Shown: in pieces, positions 1 through 11,699 of the stretch
How positions within the stretch are numbered: the stretch's first letter is position 1
How the letters are laid out: the number at the start of each line of letters is the position of its first letter
Origin: Pardosa pseudoannulata
Lineage: Eukaryota; Arthropoda; Arachnida; Araneae; Lycosidae
Length of the DNA stretch: 64,000 bases
Direction: 5' to 3'
Assembly (NCBI GenBank): GCA_032207245.1
Contig: CM063501.1
Span: 78,913,786-78,977,785 of the forward strand
Notes under the pieces: generated by a model
The model's database searches: none
What the model saw: the letters and a program-made list of their open reading frames with translations, nothing else
Told to the model about the DNA's origin: nothing
Program-made: the position numbers and the translations under genes

Positions 1-1419
1 ATTTTCTCTAACATGAAATGCCTATAAAAGTCAGAATAAGAAATCAATACTTTAAAAATTCTTTAATTGGCATTAATATTTACTTACAAACTATGCAAAT
101 AATTTTTAAATTTTAACAGTTATGATAGAGAATGATGCACCTAATGTCAGTTGAATTACAATGAAATACAGACACATATATAATTAGATGTGGCTTCAAA
201 AATAGAAAATAAATAATAGTAAAAAATCAATATCTTATATAAAGTGCCTTTAAAAGTTAAGAATGTATAGTCAATTAGTTACAAAAAGATATACTTTGAG
301 AGCGATAATATAAATAATTTAATATTACAAAGTGTTTCAAATTTTAATCAAAAGTAAAATTTTTGTATCGTTAAAATTTTTACAATTTTTATTATTATTG
401 TTATTTGTTTTATTGTATACCGTATTAATTGCAAGATATTGAAAATTATATTTTATTATACAGTGATATAGATATATGAAATTTTTAGCGAATTTTTTTC
501 ATATTGAAAGTAAAATTTGTTTGAAAGGAGTGTAAGTCCATTTTGTCAAAAACTTAGTTAATAGCATTAAAAATACAATTCATAGATTTATAGATACTAT
601 GTATAGAAAACAATAGAATACAATTTACTATAAACTTTTTATTTATAAACTTTTTCTAAAAAAATCTGTTAAAATTTTCATTGTTTTTATCATTCAAATT
701 TTCGTAGTTAATGAAGTTACAAATAAAATTACTAATACACAAACATTGCATATATAATTACTATTAGTTACAAATATATTAATTTGAAAATGGTGTTAAG
801 TCCAATTTCCTTGAATATCTACTACTATTTAGCTCAAAATTAAGCTGCCTAATTTCATTACATTTTGATATGTGTGGCAACATGGTAAATGACATAAGCA
901 TATTTATAGTTTCCAGGAATTTCGGTTTTTCCCCGTTTGTTATAGAATGTAAAGTCACTGCATGAAACATACTAATGTGTATTTTTTCATTTATCTTGAA
1001 GGAGGTGAGACGTATTAAAAGATGCATTTCTAAGAAGGCGAAAAAATATCAATGGTGACGAAGTATACAGGTTGAAGATATGTTCAGTATTTAAAAAAAA
1101 CCATAAACAATGTTCTATAAAGCTTCATTTAGTGAGAATGAGGATTTTAAATAACTAAATTTATTGCCTTCATTGGACAGACCATAGAACTTTAGAAATA
1201 TAGTACTTACACGTTTTTATTATCATTCCAGACCCATTAACTTTGAAAAATTTACAGATATGATTGGTTTATTATCATGTATCCCTCCAATACATCACGA
1301 CTGTTTTCAAAAACTTGATCGTAATGAAAAAAGTGAAAATATATTAGTAGTAAGAGTATAAAAAATTTTGGTTGAATAGTAAATGTTGAAGTAAAGCTTT
1401 TTTATTTTTTATTTTGTTA
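1..1419. other. AT-rich intergenic sequence without a recognisable gene
   Basis: No frame here has a convincing protein composition or splice context. Two short stretches near 515-535 and 790-803 resemble the GTGGTGTAAG core of the tandem repeat that starts at about 1420, so the region probably contains decayed outlying copies of that repeat. Confidence 0.6.
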
Positions 1420-2545
1420 TTGTTGAAATATTTAATTAAAATCACAAAAATAAATTGGTTTGTTTCAATTGAGATCCTGTAGTTAATATTTTGTAAATTA
1501 AGATTTTTAATTTTGCTGACTTTGAAAGTGGTGTAAATCCTGTTGAAATCATTAAAAGTAATAATTTTTGTTAATCACACTTAAAATATTTATATTGTGA
1601 ATTTAAATCAGTTGAAGAATTAAAAAATACAAAATTAGTGTAATAAAATATAATAATATTTTTGCAAATTATTAGAATGTAAAACATTAAATATCTCCAT
1701 ATAAAATAAATACACTTACCACTTTAAAAGAAAGCTGCTCATATATTGACAAATACTAAATTGAAATTGAGAAATATTTTTTATTGTTGCAGCATTTAAT
1801 AAAAATATAAAAAAATGGTTTGTTTCAATTGAGATCCTGTAGTTAATATTTTGTAAATGTAAGATTTTTATTTTCTGCTGACTTTGAAAGTGGTGTAAGC
1901 CCTGTTGAAGTCATTAAAAGTAAAACTTTTGTTAATCACACTTAAAATGATTACATCATGAATTCAAATCAATTTAATAATTAACAAATACAAAATTAGT
2001 GTAATAACATATATCCATATTTATCAAATTATTCAAATATAAAATCTTAAATATCTCCATATAAAATTAAATACACTTACACCACTTTCAAAGGAAACGG
2101 CTCATGTATTGTCAAACACTAAATTTCAATTTTGAAATATTTTTTATTGTTGAAGTATTTAATAAAAATTTCACAAAAATAAATTGGTTTGTTTCAAATG
2201 AAATCCTGTTGTCAATATTTTGTAAATGTAAGATTTTTACTTTTTGCTAACTTTGAAGCTCGTGTAAGTCCTGTTGAAGTCATTAAAATTAAAAATTTTT
2301 GTTAATCACAATTAAAATGATTATATTATGAAATTCATACTTAATTCTTTATATTATTATTATTATTATTATTTAATAATGAATTTAATACTTAAAAATA
2401 CAAAACTAGTGTAATAATATATATCCATATTTTTCAAATTGTTCAAATGCAAAAACCTTAAATATCCCCATATAAAATATAATACATTTACACCACTTTC
2501 AAAGAAAGTGGCACACATATTGACAAACACTACATTACAATTATG
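1420..2545. repeat. 365-bp tandem repeat, three copies, each with an internal inverted repeat
   Basis: The anchor TTTGTTTCAATTGAGATCCT recurs at about 1458 and 1818 and, diverged, at about 2188, giving a period of about 360-370 bp. Each unit contains CTTTGAAAGTGGTGTAAG or a variant and, about 200 bp later, its reverse complement (clearest near 1883 and 2082). The units are moderately diverged. The internal inverted repeat suggests a small foldback or MITE-like element amplified in tandem. Confidence 0.8.
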
Positions 2546-3240
2546 AAATATATGCTGAAATATTCAATTAAATATGTTTCTTTACTTTGATTTGACTTAA
2601 AATTGAATACCAACAAAAAATATTAATATGAATTGAATATGGAAAAGAACAGCGAAAGATATCCCCCCTCCCCGGAAACTGCCGAATGCAGAATTAAAAA
2701 CTGATGGGTTGATGGAAAAATAAATATATTGTCATTTTATGAGGGTAAAGAGAAAAAATTTAAAAAAAATAGGAAAAATATTTTGACGATAATGGAGAAA
2801 GCCATTCACATCTGTTTTTTAAATTATCTCAAAATAGGATAATCTTTATCGTACAATTTATGCTAGATACTATTGTATTGGTTTATAATATGACTGCAAC
2901 ATACCATACTGACAGATATATTTATTAATATATCTCCCATTCATTACACATCATTAAGTAACTTAATTTAGAAACATTCATACTTGATCTGACACAGATT
3001 CAATTAGAGTTTCTATTCTTCACTTTTTTAAAGATATTTTGACTCGTTATACATCAAATCGAATTCTATTTAAAAACAGTGCTTTTTCATATTGTAGCTA
3101 AACTGTAAGTTCTTCATCGATACGTTTTATTTCGAATTATAACATTATTTTCATATATGATTTTCACTGATCTAGTAGACTAATTGCCATAGGTCAGTTT
3201 GGGTCGTTACATGTTTTAAATAAAGATTTATAGCAATTAT
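2546..3240. other. AT-rich sequence, no feature seen
   Basis: No supported reading frame, RNA gene or repeat boundary is visible. A short C-rich patch near 2663-2690 is the only departure from the AT-rich background. Confidence 0.5.
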
Positions 3241-3400
3241 AATACATAAACATAGTATTATAAATGGTACATAAACCTTATTATCAAATAGGGTAGTTTA
3301 TTATCAATAGATAATATAATGCACAATATATACTATCAAACATGTACATACAGAATATTGCTTGTTGTGATATAGTAATAAATTGCAATATATTAGCTAC
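3241..3400. repeat. Diverged duplicate of 4370-4500
   Basis: This block and 4370-4500 share an order of short matches: a run ending in GGTAG, an ATAGATAAT/CAGATAAT segment, then AATATTGCTTGT followed by a run ending in GCAAT. This suggests an old duplication flanking the microsatellite cluster. The match is patchy. Confidence 0.4.
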
Positions 3401-3540
3401 GGCGTAAAGAAAATGTTTATTAAATTTGATAATGATAAGATCAGATAGATTAATACGTTGATTTATACTTTTTTCCTCTAGCGGTGAGCATTATAACTAA
3501 ATCACAACTTCCTCTATTAGTGTTGTCATAAATTATGTGA

Positions 3541-3721
<181 letters not shown>

Positions 3722-3954
3722 TTATATAATTAAATTTAGGGAATACAACTTTTGACTTATTAAGGTAATTTGCAATATATATTACAAACCAGAATTCAGT
3801 AAAATATATTAAAGTATGAAAATTCAGGACACGACTCCCGCAGTACTAGAAATATCTGACAGGTTTAATTAAGTTTAAATTAATGTTTAAAATAATGTGT
3901 TAGGATAGTAATTAATATCCGATAATAAGAATTTCTTCCCTTAGTTAATAGTTG

Positions 3955-3955
<1 letters not shown>
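3722..3955. repeat. Duplicated block, copy 1 (other copy at about 5105-5535)
   Basis: The block shares long stretches with the sequence around 5105-5145 and 5365-5535, including TATCTGACAGGTTTAATTAA and AATGTGTTAGGATAGTAATT. In this copy the site matching the 5149-5358 microsatellite is only a short ATATATATTAC run. Confidence 0.85.
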
Positions 3956-3998
<43 letters not shown>

Positions 3999-4082
3999 TT
4001 ATGTATGTATATATATATATGTATGTATATATGTATGTATATATATATGTGTGTATATATATATGTATATATATATATATAT

Positions 4083-4150
<68 letters not shown>

Positions 4151-4165
4151 ATATGTATATATGTA

Positions 4166-4222
<57 letters not shown>

Positions 4223-4248
4223 AGAGAGAGAGAGAGAGAGGGAGAGAG
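3956..4248. repeat. (AT)n microsatellite with GTAT interruptions and a terminal (AG)n run
   Basis: About 260 bp of AT dinucleotides with interspersed GTATAT motifs, ending in an AG run at about 4220-4248. Long Tyr-Ile frames on both strands are artefacts of the repeat. Confidence 0.97.
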
Positions 4249-4736
4249 CGCATATAATCCTGGAAAAAAGCCTATGGTATGGTAGAACATTTTTGTAGCC
4301 CTCTGGTAGCAAGTATTACACTACATAAGCGCTATCTATCTATATTGTACATTTCATATGATTCATAAAGACCCAACAACGCGATAAGGTAGATTGTCGA
4401 CAAATATGGTAGTTGTTACCAACAGATAATCTCTAATAAATATGTGCATATACAATATTGCTTGTAACCTGCAATTGTATGGTGTCAAAATGTGTATATA
4501 TATATTACATACCAGAAATATAAACAATTTTGAAAACAAATCAATTCATTTTCTTAAAATTACTACTAGGATTTGCAAAACTCAAGATTATTGATGTATC
4601 CCAAACTGTTTTAAAACAGCACTCAAAACTCAGATATCGGAACAAAACGCCCTCACAAACGTAAGTCACCAAGTCTGTCAAAGGAATGTCCGTAGATTAG
4701 ATGTTCAAAAATGTAGCCAAGGAATTTCATAGGACT

Positions 4737-4908
4737 CTCATCGAATGATGGTCGAATGGTTTGGGTGCTACCCTTTGGAGTTCATGGCAATCCTACTTTG
4801 GTTTGGATTGTCGTAGACGTTCGAAACTGGCCTTTAGTATTAGGTCCAGGCGTCATTATTACTCCTGTTGCAAAAAGTAGACCGTAGTACACCAAACGAA
4901 ACCAAACT
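4737..4908 (+). mobile_element. tRNA-derived SINE, family A, diverged copy
   Basis: The 5' part reads GATGGTCGAATGGTTTGGGT, a pol III A-box-like tRNA segment. The 3' part shares TTGCAAAAAGTAGACCGTAG and a CAAA-rich tail with the copies at 31174 and 53896. The B box is degraded. No clean target duplication was found. Confidence 0.7.
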
Positions 4909-5146
4909 CATGGGAGTGTCATGAGAAATTTCTTTCGATCCGTGATAATGAAAAAAGACGGATTTGGCTAAAAGTTTTAAAATCCAATATAAGACATCGA
5001 ACAAACATATACAAAGATTAGTAAGTTAATGATTTTACCCCTTTGTACCAGAAATTATTGTGCTCTCTAAATTGAGGCATTTCTTCATCAGAAGGGGAAT
5101 TAAAATTAGGGCAAATAGTTTTTGACTAATTCAGGTAATTCTCAAA

Positions 5147-5358
<212 letters not shown>

Positions 5359-5363
5359 AAATA

Positions 5364-5535
5364 GCCAGAATTCAATAGAAAATATTAAAGTATAAAAATT
5401 CAGAACACAATTCGCGCAATACTTGAGATATCTGACAGGTTTAATTAAGTTTAAATTATTGCTTAAAATAATGTGTTAGGATAGTAATTAATATCAGAAA
5501 ATTAGAATTTCTTCCGTTAATTAATATTTGGAAAA
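5364..5535. repeat. Duplicated block, copy 2 (right part)
   Basis: This matches 3785-3955 nearly continuously, including the CCAGAATTCA start and the TATCTGACAGGTTTAATTAA core. The left part of the same copy lies at about 5105-5145, beyond the microsatellite. Confidence 0.85.
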
Positions 5536-6154
5536 GATATTAAATAAGCCTTAAATTGATAGAATTTTCATTAACGTAAAATATAAATTATAATCTTTTA
5601 ATCTGCATAATTTAATAATAAAATGTAATTTGTTAAATACTTCACTAACCCCTGAAACTAACTTCTTTAATTAATCGTTATGTAACCCTCTTATTTTAAG
5701 ATCTAGACAATCTTGTCTGGATAATTTATTCAATATTTCTTTCTTATTATATGCAACTGAGATTTCTGAATTGGTAAATCTGGGTTTCTAAAAACAAATG
5801 TATGAGATGAAACATTGTTGGGATGCGATTCCAATTTCAAGAACATGGAACGTTTTCTCTGCCAGAGAATGATTTATCTTATTAAGCAAAATAACAAGTG
5901 AACGAATTGAAATTTGCATGTTAAGTTACACGAATTTGCAGATGGCTGTTTATCCTTTTAACAATTTTTCTGTTTTGCCTTATTGAGACTGAAAGTTTGT
6001 TTAATTTCGGCAATTTTAATAAATTGTATGTACGAATTCGGGAAAAAGTAGAATGTCAACATAAGATACGGTAGTACAATTGAATAAGGTATATTCCATG
6101 CGTGTAAAAATTTTAGCTCTTTTTTCGAATAATTGAATTTATAGACATACACAC
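5536..6154. other. AT-rich sequence, no feature seen
   Basis: Only short frames without recognisable composition are present on either strand. Confidence 0.5.
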
Positions 6155-6155
6155 A

Positions 6156-6209
<54 letters not shown>

Positions 6210-6236
6210 ATATATTTATGTTATATACATATATAT
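6155..6236. repeat. (AT)n microsatellite
   Basis: About 60 bp of AT dinucleotides with a few T insertions, preceded by ACACAC. Confidence 0.95.
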
Positions 6237-7020
6237 CATTACATTGCATTACAAGTTGCATTTTCAAACCTTTTAATGTATGTATTTTACTTTCTCGTTA
6301 TAAAAAATAAAAACACCCCTGGAAATGGGATATTCTACGCATGTTATCCCGTTTATATATCGAGCGTGTGATTTTGTGTTAATATATTGCTATTCCATGC
6401 ATTTTTTAAAATCATAGTTTCGAAAGATATACAATTATAATGCAAAGCATCTTATGGGGCCGATCTGCAAGAAAAATGTGTTACCTTTATTTCCACGAAA
6501 GATTATGGTGTATAAACATGCAAGAGATTGCATTTTAAACGTGTAAAATTCTTTTTGCCTTTCATGGTTAATTTTATTTAACAATAATTTGTGATTAAAG
6601 AAGCTTTTTAGATACATCATATTCCCCTTAGTAATCAAAAAGACGTCATATTATACCTTTGATTTTTTTGGAGGTTCAAAAAAGTCTCTGTCTCACACTC
6701 GTTCAGACATTTCGATACTTTTCTCTTAGCTGAGTGCCAAGGATAGGTAGCTGAATTATTATTACAACAGAAATAATTGACATTACAATATTTTTCATTC
6801 ATTTTCACTATAATTCTAACAATGAAAACTTCAACATGTTACACTTAGACACTTATTCTGATGCAACTGACGCATTGAAACTTTTGCTCTCTTGAAAAAA
6901 TTATATTTCGCGTTGGTACAACAGTTGCAAAAGTTTCCAATACGAAATTGTGATAATTATGTGTTCGTCAACTCCATGAATATAGCTTCATTTTGTGAAC
7001 TTTGGAATAGCTATTCATAT
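6237..7020. other. Intergenic sequence, no feature seen
   Basis: No gene, RNA or clear repeat was recognised. Frames of about 65 codons occur on both strands, as expected by chance. Confidence 0.45.
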
Positions 7021-7190
7021 AAACACTCCCCTCAGGGGCACATCTCCTTTACTGGTTTTCCTCAGCCGGGCTATCTCAGTGATCTTTTTTCCTAGTGTAC
7101 TCCCTGGTTGTCTTGAGCTTACCTTTGTAGAGTTTCCTCTTACAGTGGTGGACTGAGTAATTCTTCGAACCATGAAGGACCTCTCGTAGG
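7021..7190. repeat. GC-richer block of unknown class
   Basis: The block stands out from the AT-rich surroundings in base composition and leads straight into a tandem duplication. A short plus-strand open stretch covers its first part, but no domain is recognisable. It may be an interspersed repeat or an eroded exon. Confidence 0.3.
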
Positions 7191-7480
7191 TCAGCAGAAG
7201 CTTGGTAGTCTTTATGGGTTGCTGTTGTGAAGATTGGAATAATTAACAAGTAGCTGCTGTAAGGTCAGATAGTCTAAGGAGCATAAAACCAAATTCGTAT
7301 TAACATTTCTAAGTGTCACAGCAAAATAAATATGTAGATCAGCAGAGGCTTGGTAGTCGTTATGGGTCGCTGTTGTGAGGACTGGAATCAATAAGTTGCT
7401 GCTGTATAGCCACATAGGCAAGTCAGCTTAAAACTAAATTCATATCAACATTTCTACGTATCACAGTAAAATCAATTTGT
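7191..7480. repeat. Two tandem copies of a ~148-bp unit
   Basis: TCAGCAGAAGCTTGGTAGTC at 7191 recurs as TCAGCAGAGGCTTGGTAGTC at 7339. The following GTTGCTGTTGTGA and CAACATTTCTA segments also repeat at the same offset. Confidence 0.85.
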
Positions 7481-10055
7481 AAGAAAATAAGTCTAATTTG
7501 AGGTGAATTATCTCAAATCTTACTGTGTGGAACTTGAGTTTACTATTAGAACCCACCAATTTAACATTAAAAAGTGTCCTACCGAATATTCTAAATCTTT
7601 AGAAGAATAATGATCTAAAAATTAAGAAACTAATAGGAATTTAAAATAACAAGTACCATTTGGCCAACATAATGGAATCAGAACCCTAAAATTAGAGTGT
7701 CTTTTTAAAAGCCTAATATCATGTACAAATTTGAAATTTTATCTAAATATAGTATTGAATATTTGTTAGAAAAATACTTCGGTATTTGTCGGTATTTTAT
7801 CAGGAAGAAGTCGTATAACTTAAGAAAATACCTATTTTTGACATTTAATTTAGTCTAAAGTAAAAGTATTATCTTTTTATTTTTGATTATATATAAGAGG
7901 TTAAAAATGTCTCCCTATTTCCTTAAATATATAAAGATCGGGTTAGTTATTTATTTCCTCATTATTGAATTCGTCCTCTATTTTCCAGATTTAATTATTT
8001 GACAGGCACGTACTAGTTTTAAAAATCGCCTTTAATGGGCACGAAATACTAAATTTACTTATGTAACAATATAGTGTAATAGTGTATTTTATTTTGAATT
8101 CTATGTATAAGATTTTATGAGTAGAAATAAGTAGCTGTTTTAAGAATAGTTGCAAATCCACATTTTGGTAAATTTAATTATTTATAATAAACATTTCCAT
8201 TCCTGACAGATGTCTGAAACATTCTTGATTTTAAAATTGTTTGCCTTGTCTTTAAAGATTTATTTTAAACTAAGAATGTGTCATATTCATTGAAACAAAT
8301 GTACTATTCAAGAAGAAAGAAATAATTCAATTTCTATGTTACTGAGATTGGAAGGCAAATCTAATTTAATATTCTATTAAAATGCAAAAGTGTGGTAACC
8401 AGGGATTTTGATGAAGAAATACTGATGAAATTATATGCATAGTTATGCTCTTAAATTTTAGATTTTGTGAGCCTTAATAATGTGTATACTGTATATATTC
8501 GAAATTTTGTGTTTTGTGTCCTTTTTGTACTAGGAGATTACACTGTTGTGACAAAAAGTTAAAATATGTTATGTAATATGTGAATGCATTATTAAGAATA
8601 ATTCAAACATAATCTGTGAAGAAGTAATAAGTATACTAAACATTTTTAAGTTTTACATTATTGTATATCACCTGTTATGAAAAAGCAAATTGGTATAATT
8701 ATATACTAAGTATTAATGATTATTTCACTAGCAAAAAATATAAAAATAATCGTAACTTACAATATGACACTAAAAAAGTTTATTTTTTCCAATTCCTACA
8801 AAAACTATGGTTGGTATACAGTTTTATAATGAAATGGAAGATAGTAATAGCACTTGACCAAAAGTGTGCCTGTTTTTTTTAGTCCTTTATTTGTTGAGAA
8901 CACTCCAAACTTTACCCACGATTATTTTACTACAGTAAATTTAAGTTAACTGATTTATTTAATGTGGAAGACATTTTAATTAAATGAATAAAATCAGGAA
9001 ATTTCTTGCAAAAATATAGACTACTAGTTACGCGAACTCAACTTACAATGTTTTGAAAATAAAATAAATATCTCTGCATTATATCATGAGACAGGGCTCA
9101 TATATATTTATATTTGATATATATTTCTTATGAAAGGTAAAAAATTTTCTTTTCTGTAACAGAATGTACGTACTTTATTAATTTTTAAAAAATATTTGTT
9201 TTACACTTTATGATGCAATTTTTTCATTGTCATAGTATATTAAAATGCTTTTTGAATTGAAAAGGATTTGATACAACACATTAATTTAGATTTTAATGTT
9301 ACGTCAGTATTTTTTTAACCTTTTTTTAAATGGAAATTATGTTTACTACGCTCATTGGGTTATATTAAGTAGAAATAATTATGAAGCTTATTGATTATTA
9401 TATTTATAAAGAATATTTTGCAAATAATACAATCTGTAAAATAATTTGTATGGAATGAATGAAATAAACGAGAGGTTATGTGAAAAAGAAATTCGATACC
9501 TAATTTTTTTTCGCTTCTAATCCCAAACTAACTTCCGTTGTTGAAACCATGTTATTAAATCATTTCTTCGATATATTCAAAGCTATTAATAAATAGCAAA
9601 TCAAATGATAGTTAGTAAAATGGTTTACTCTAGAGATTTTAATACTTGTGTGTTTGGTGGTTTGTACAATAAACATAAATTTAGAAAGAGTTAGAGTAGC
9701 TGAACTAAGAAATTTTTAGTAAGAGTGAATCATATTGACGAATTTACGAACATTTATTCTAATATGAACAAAAATTTTCGTTTTTGGAAAAATCGAAAAA
9801 AAGTTTTTATAATTGCAATTTTTTTTCTTGAAAGTGTCTAGACCATTACTAGTTAATTCAAAAGTTAATGTATGTAACATTCTTTTCTATCTTATCTTTT
9901 GTTGTAAAGAACAGCCATCAATTGTAAAAATGTACAGACACATAACCTGTCAAAAGGTCTGTAGAATTTTGTAAATTAATTTCTTTAAAAATAAAATCTG
10001 AGAAATAAAAAGATTGTTAAATTAAGACACTAAATATTTTACTTGTTATTAAAAC
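7481..10055. other. Long AT-rich gene desert
   Basis: No supported coding exon, RNA gene, terminal inverted repeat or tandem array was found. The longest plus-strand frame (8661-8882) has no recognisable composition. Confidence 0.5.
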
Positions 10056-10059
10056 TGCA

Positions 10060-10500
10060 TTTTATTCATTGGACATCCCATTCCACGCTTCAGCGATCTG
10101 CATTGCTTCCTTGACTGAAGCATATCCTCGGCATCCCATGGGGTTTAGACCAGTAAGTAAATAGATGAGAGTGGATTGTAGAGAGGCAGTTTTCATTCTT
10201 ACCCGCAACCAAATCATTCGGGTTCATAGGTCTGGGCAGAGTAAAAGTTGGTGAATGATGCCCCATCAATCGTTAATAAACATCCTCTAAAAGCCGCAAA
10301 CGTTCCACACCATTTTGCATTGCACTGACGGAATATTATAGTTTCTCCATAAACTTTAATCCTCTATCAGTGAATTTAAGAATTGGTATTGCTGAGCGTA
10401 TATCTTCGGGAGAGCAACTTTCGAATAGTGTCGCTTTTTGTGTTATCCTTATAATTAGCTCTGTAGGTAGCAAGGGACTGAAATTCTGCCCCTACATACC
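10060..10500 (-). pseudogene. Degenerate coding-like remnant, identity unknown
   Basis: Read on the minus strand, this GC-richer stretch gives protein-like segments in more than one frame. One, at about 10345-10470, is open for about 40 codons and includes SPEDIRSAIPILKFTDRG before a stop. A second, near 10080-10190, includes NPMGCRGYASVKEAMQIAEA and ends in a stop. The pieces lie in different frames with stops between them, which suggests a decayed gene or retroelement. I recognise no domain. An 11-bp perfect inverted repeat (10462-10472 and 10501-10511) lies at its upstream end. Confidence 0.35.
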
Positions 10501-10855
10501 TGCTACCTACAATGCTACAGCTTTTTTATTTATTTAAAGTGGTAAAAGATCATAAGTCTATCTACCACTAATCTTTTATTTACAAGTGTATTTACAGATA
10601 TGCAACAGTAGCAGCAACACAACCTGACCACTTTTAAGCACCCCCCTTCTAGTGGTTGGAGCTGGGTATTTATAGCAATCATGAAAGCACCTGAGGTTTT
10701 CTTCTTTTCGGAATTTTGCTATTCTCACGTGGTAGAATTTGCATATCACAGAGTGGATGGTGCAACCATGGTAGAAGAGCTACACAACGAGGAGTGAGGA
10801 CACAGTTTAATCCCTTGATATACAAATAAAATGGAATTTAATGCACACAAAAATA

Positions 10856-11651
10856 CGATAGTTGGAACTTTAATAGGGGCAACTATTTATTTACATGGAA
10901 TACAAAAGTGATTCATGTCACCATATTTTAGAGTCTTCAATATATTCATCAGCATTGTGTATAACTCGTTTCCAACAATATGGAAGTAGAAGAACACCTG
11001 TAGCAATACCTGTTCTGTTGGTAGTTCGAATGGACCGGTCTATTGCAGCAAGAATTTCTGGAACGATTCCGAAGCGAATGCCACAAAGTAGTTTCTTCAT
11101 AATAGGAATTAAGACAAAGTCACAAGGTCTTAGATCTTGGGCACAGTCGTATGCGCAAATCCTGTCTTTCAAGCCAGCTTACGAATCGTTTGGCATCGAT
11201 CACTGCCCATTAGTGTGGCAAAAGCAGCGCACTTCTACACCGCTGACACTAAAACGATCTGGCCAATGTATGTCTGCCACATTTGGGCCTCCTTCATTGA
11301 ACGCTTATACCCATCTTGCTACAATTCTGTAAGGCAATGCAGATTCCCCGAAAGCCTCTTGAAGCCCTAGATGACATCGTCGTGCTGTACGACCTCTGGA
11401 ACAATGACTGTTTATCCATTTTCTTTGTTCTTGTTCTGAAAACGTCCTGACAACATTTACTTTAGACCGCAAGCTAATAAAAGGATCCGTTCTTCGTGTC
11501 ACTCCGAATTGGTATGACGTAGGAAGGACGAGTCTTTTTTTCTGACAGGTAATGTAGATATGTAGCTCACGTGTGGTACATGCAACATTCTTTGGTTTTG
11601 TTGCATAGCCTTATTACAGCAGTGTTGCCACTATTAAAGTTCCAACCCTTG
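10856..11651 (-). mobile_element. Internally deleted mariner-family element with TA target duplication
   Basis: The left end (from 10856) and the reverse complement of the right end (to 11651) share GTTGGAACTTTAATAG followed by GGCAAC. TA dinucleotides flank both ends (10854-10855 and 11652-11653). The element is about 796 bp, against roughly 1.3 kb for full mariner elements, and contains only the two ends of a transposase gene. It is non-autonomous. Confidence 0.85.
10918..11502 (-). pseudogene. Mariner transposase remnant, amino end joined to carboxy end
   Basis: The minus-strand frame at 11305-11502 gives a helix-turn-helix-like segment (ALPYRIVARWV and following), typical of the DNA-binding end of mariner transposases. 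The frame at 10918-11172 gives a carboxy end with CDFVLIPIMKKLL, resembling the CDF.LFP..K motif that follows the third catalytic residue, and a terminal W-x-R-x-I-x-x-x-x-x-Y pattern. The region holding the first two catalytic aspartates is missing, so no active enzyme could be made. Frame changes between the pieces confirm decay. The relation to a mariner subfamily is not resolved. Confidence 0.75.
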
Positions 11652-11699
11652 TACTATTCAATTCGGATCAAATTATCAGTTATTGCAATTTTAGAAACA

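Noticed and set aside
10895..11332. 145-codon plus-strand frame
   Set aside because: It is antisense to the mariner transposase remnant, whose motifs read on the minus strand.
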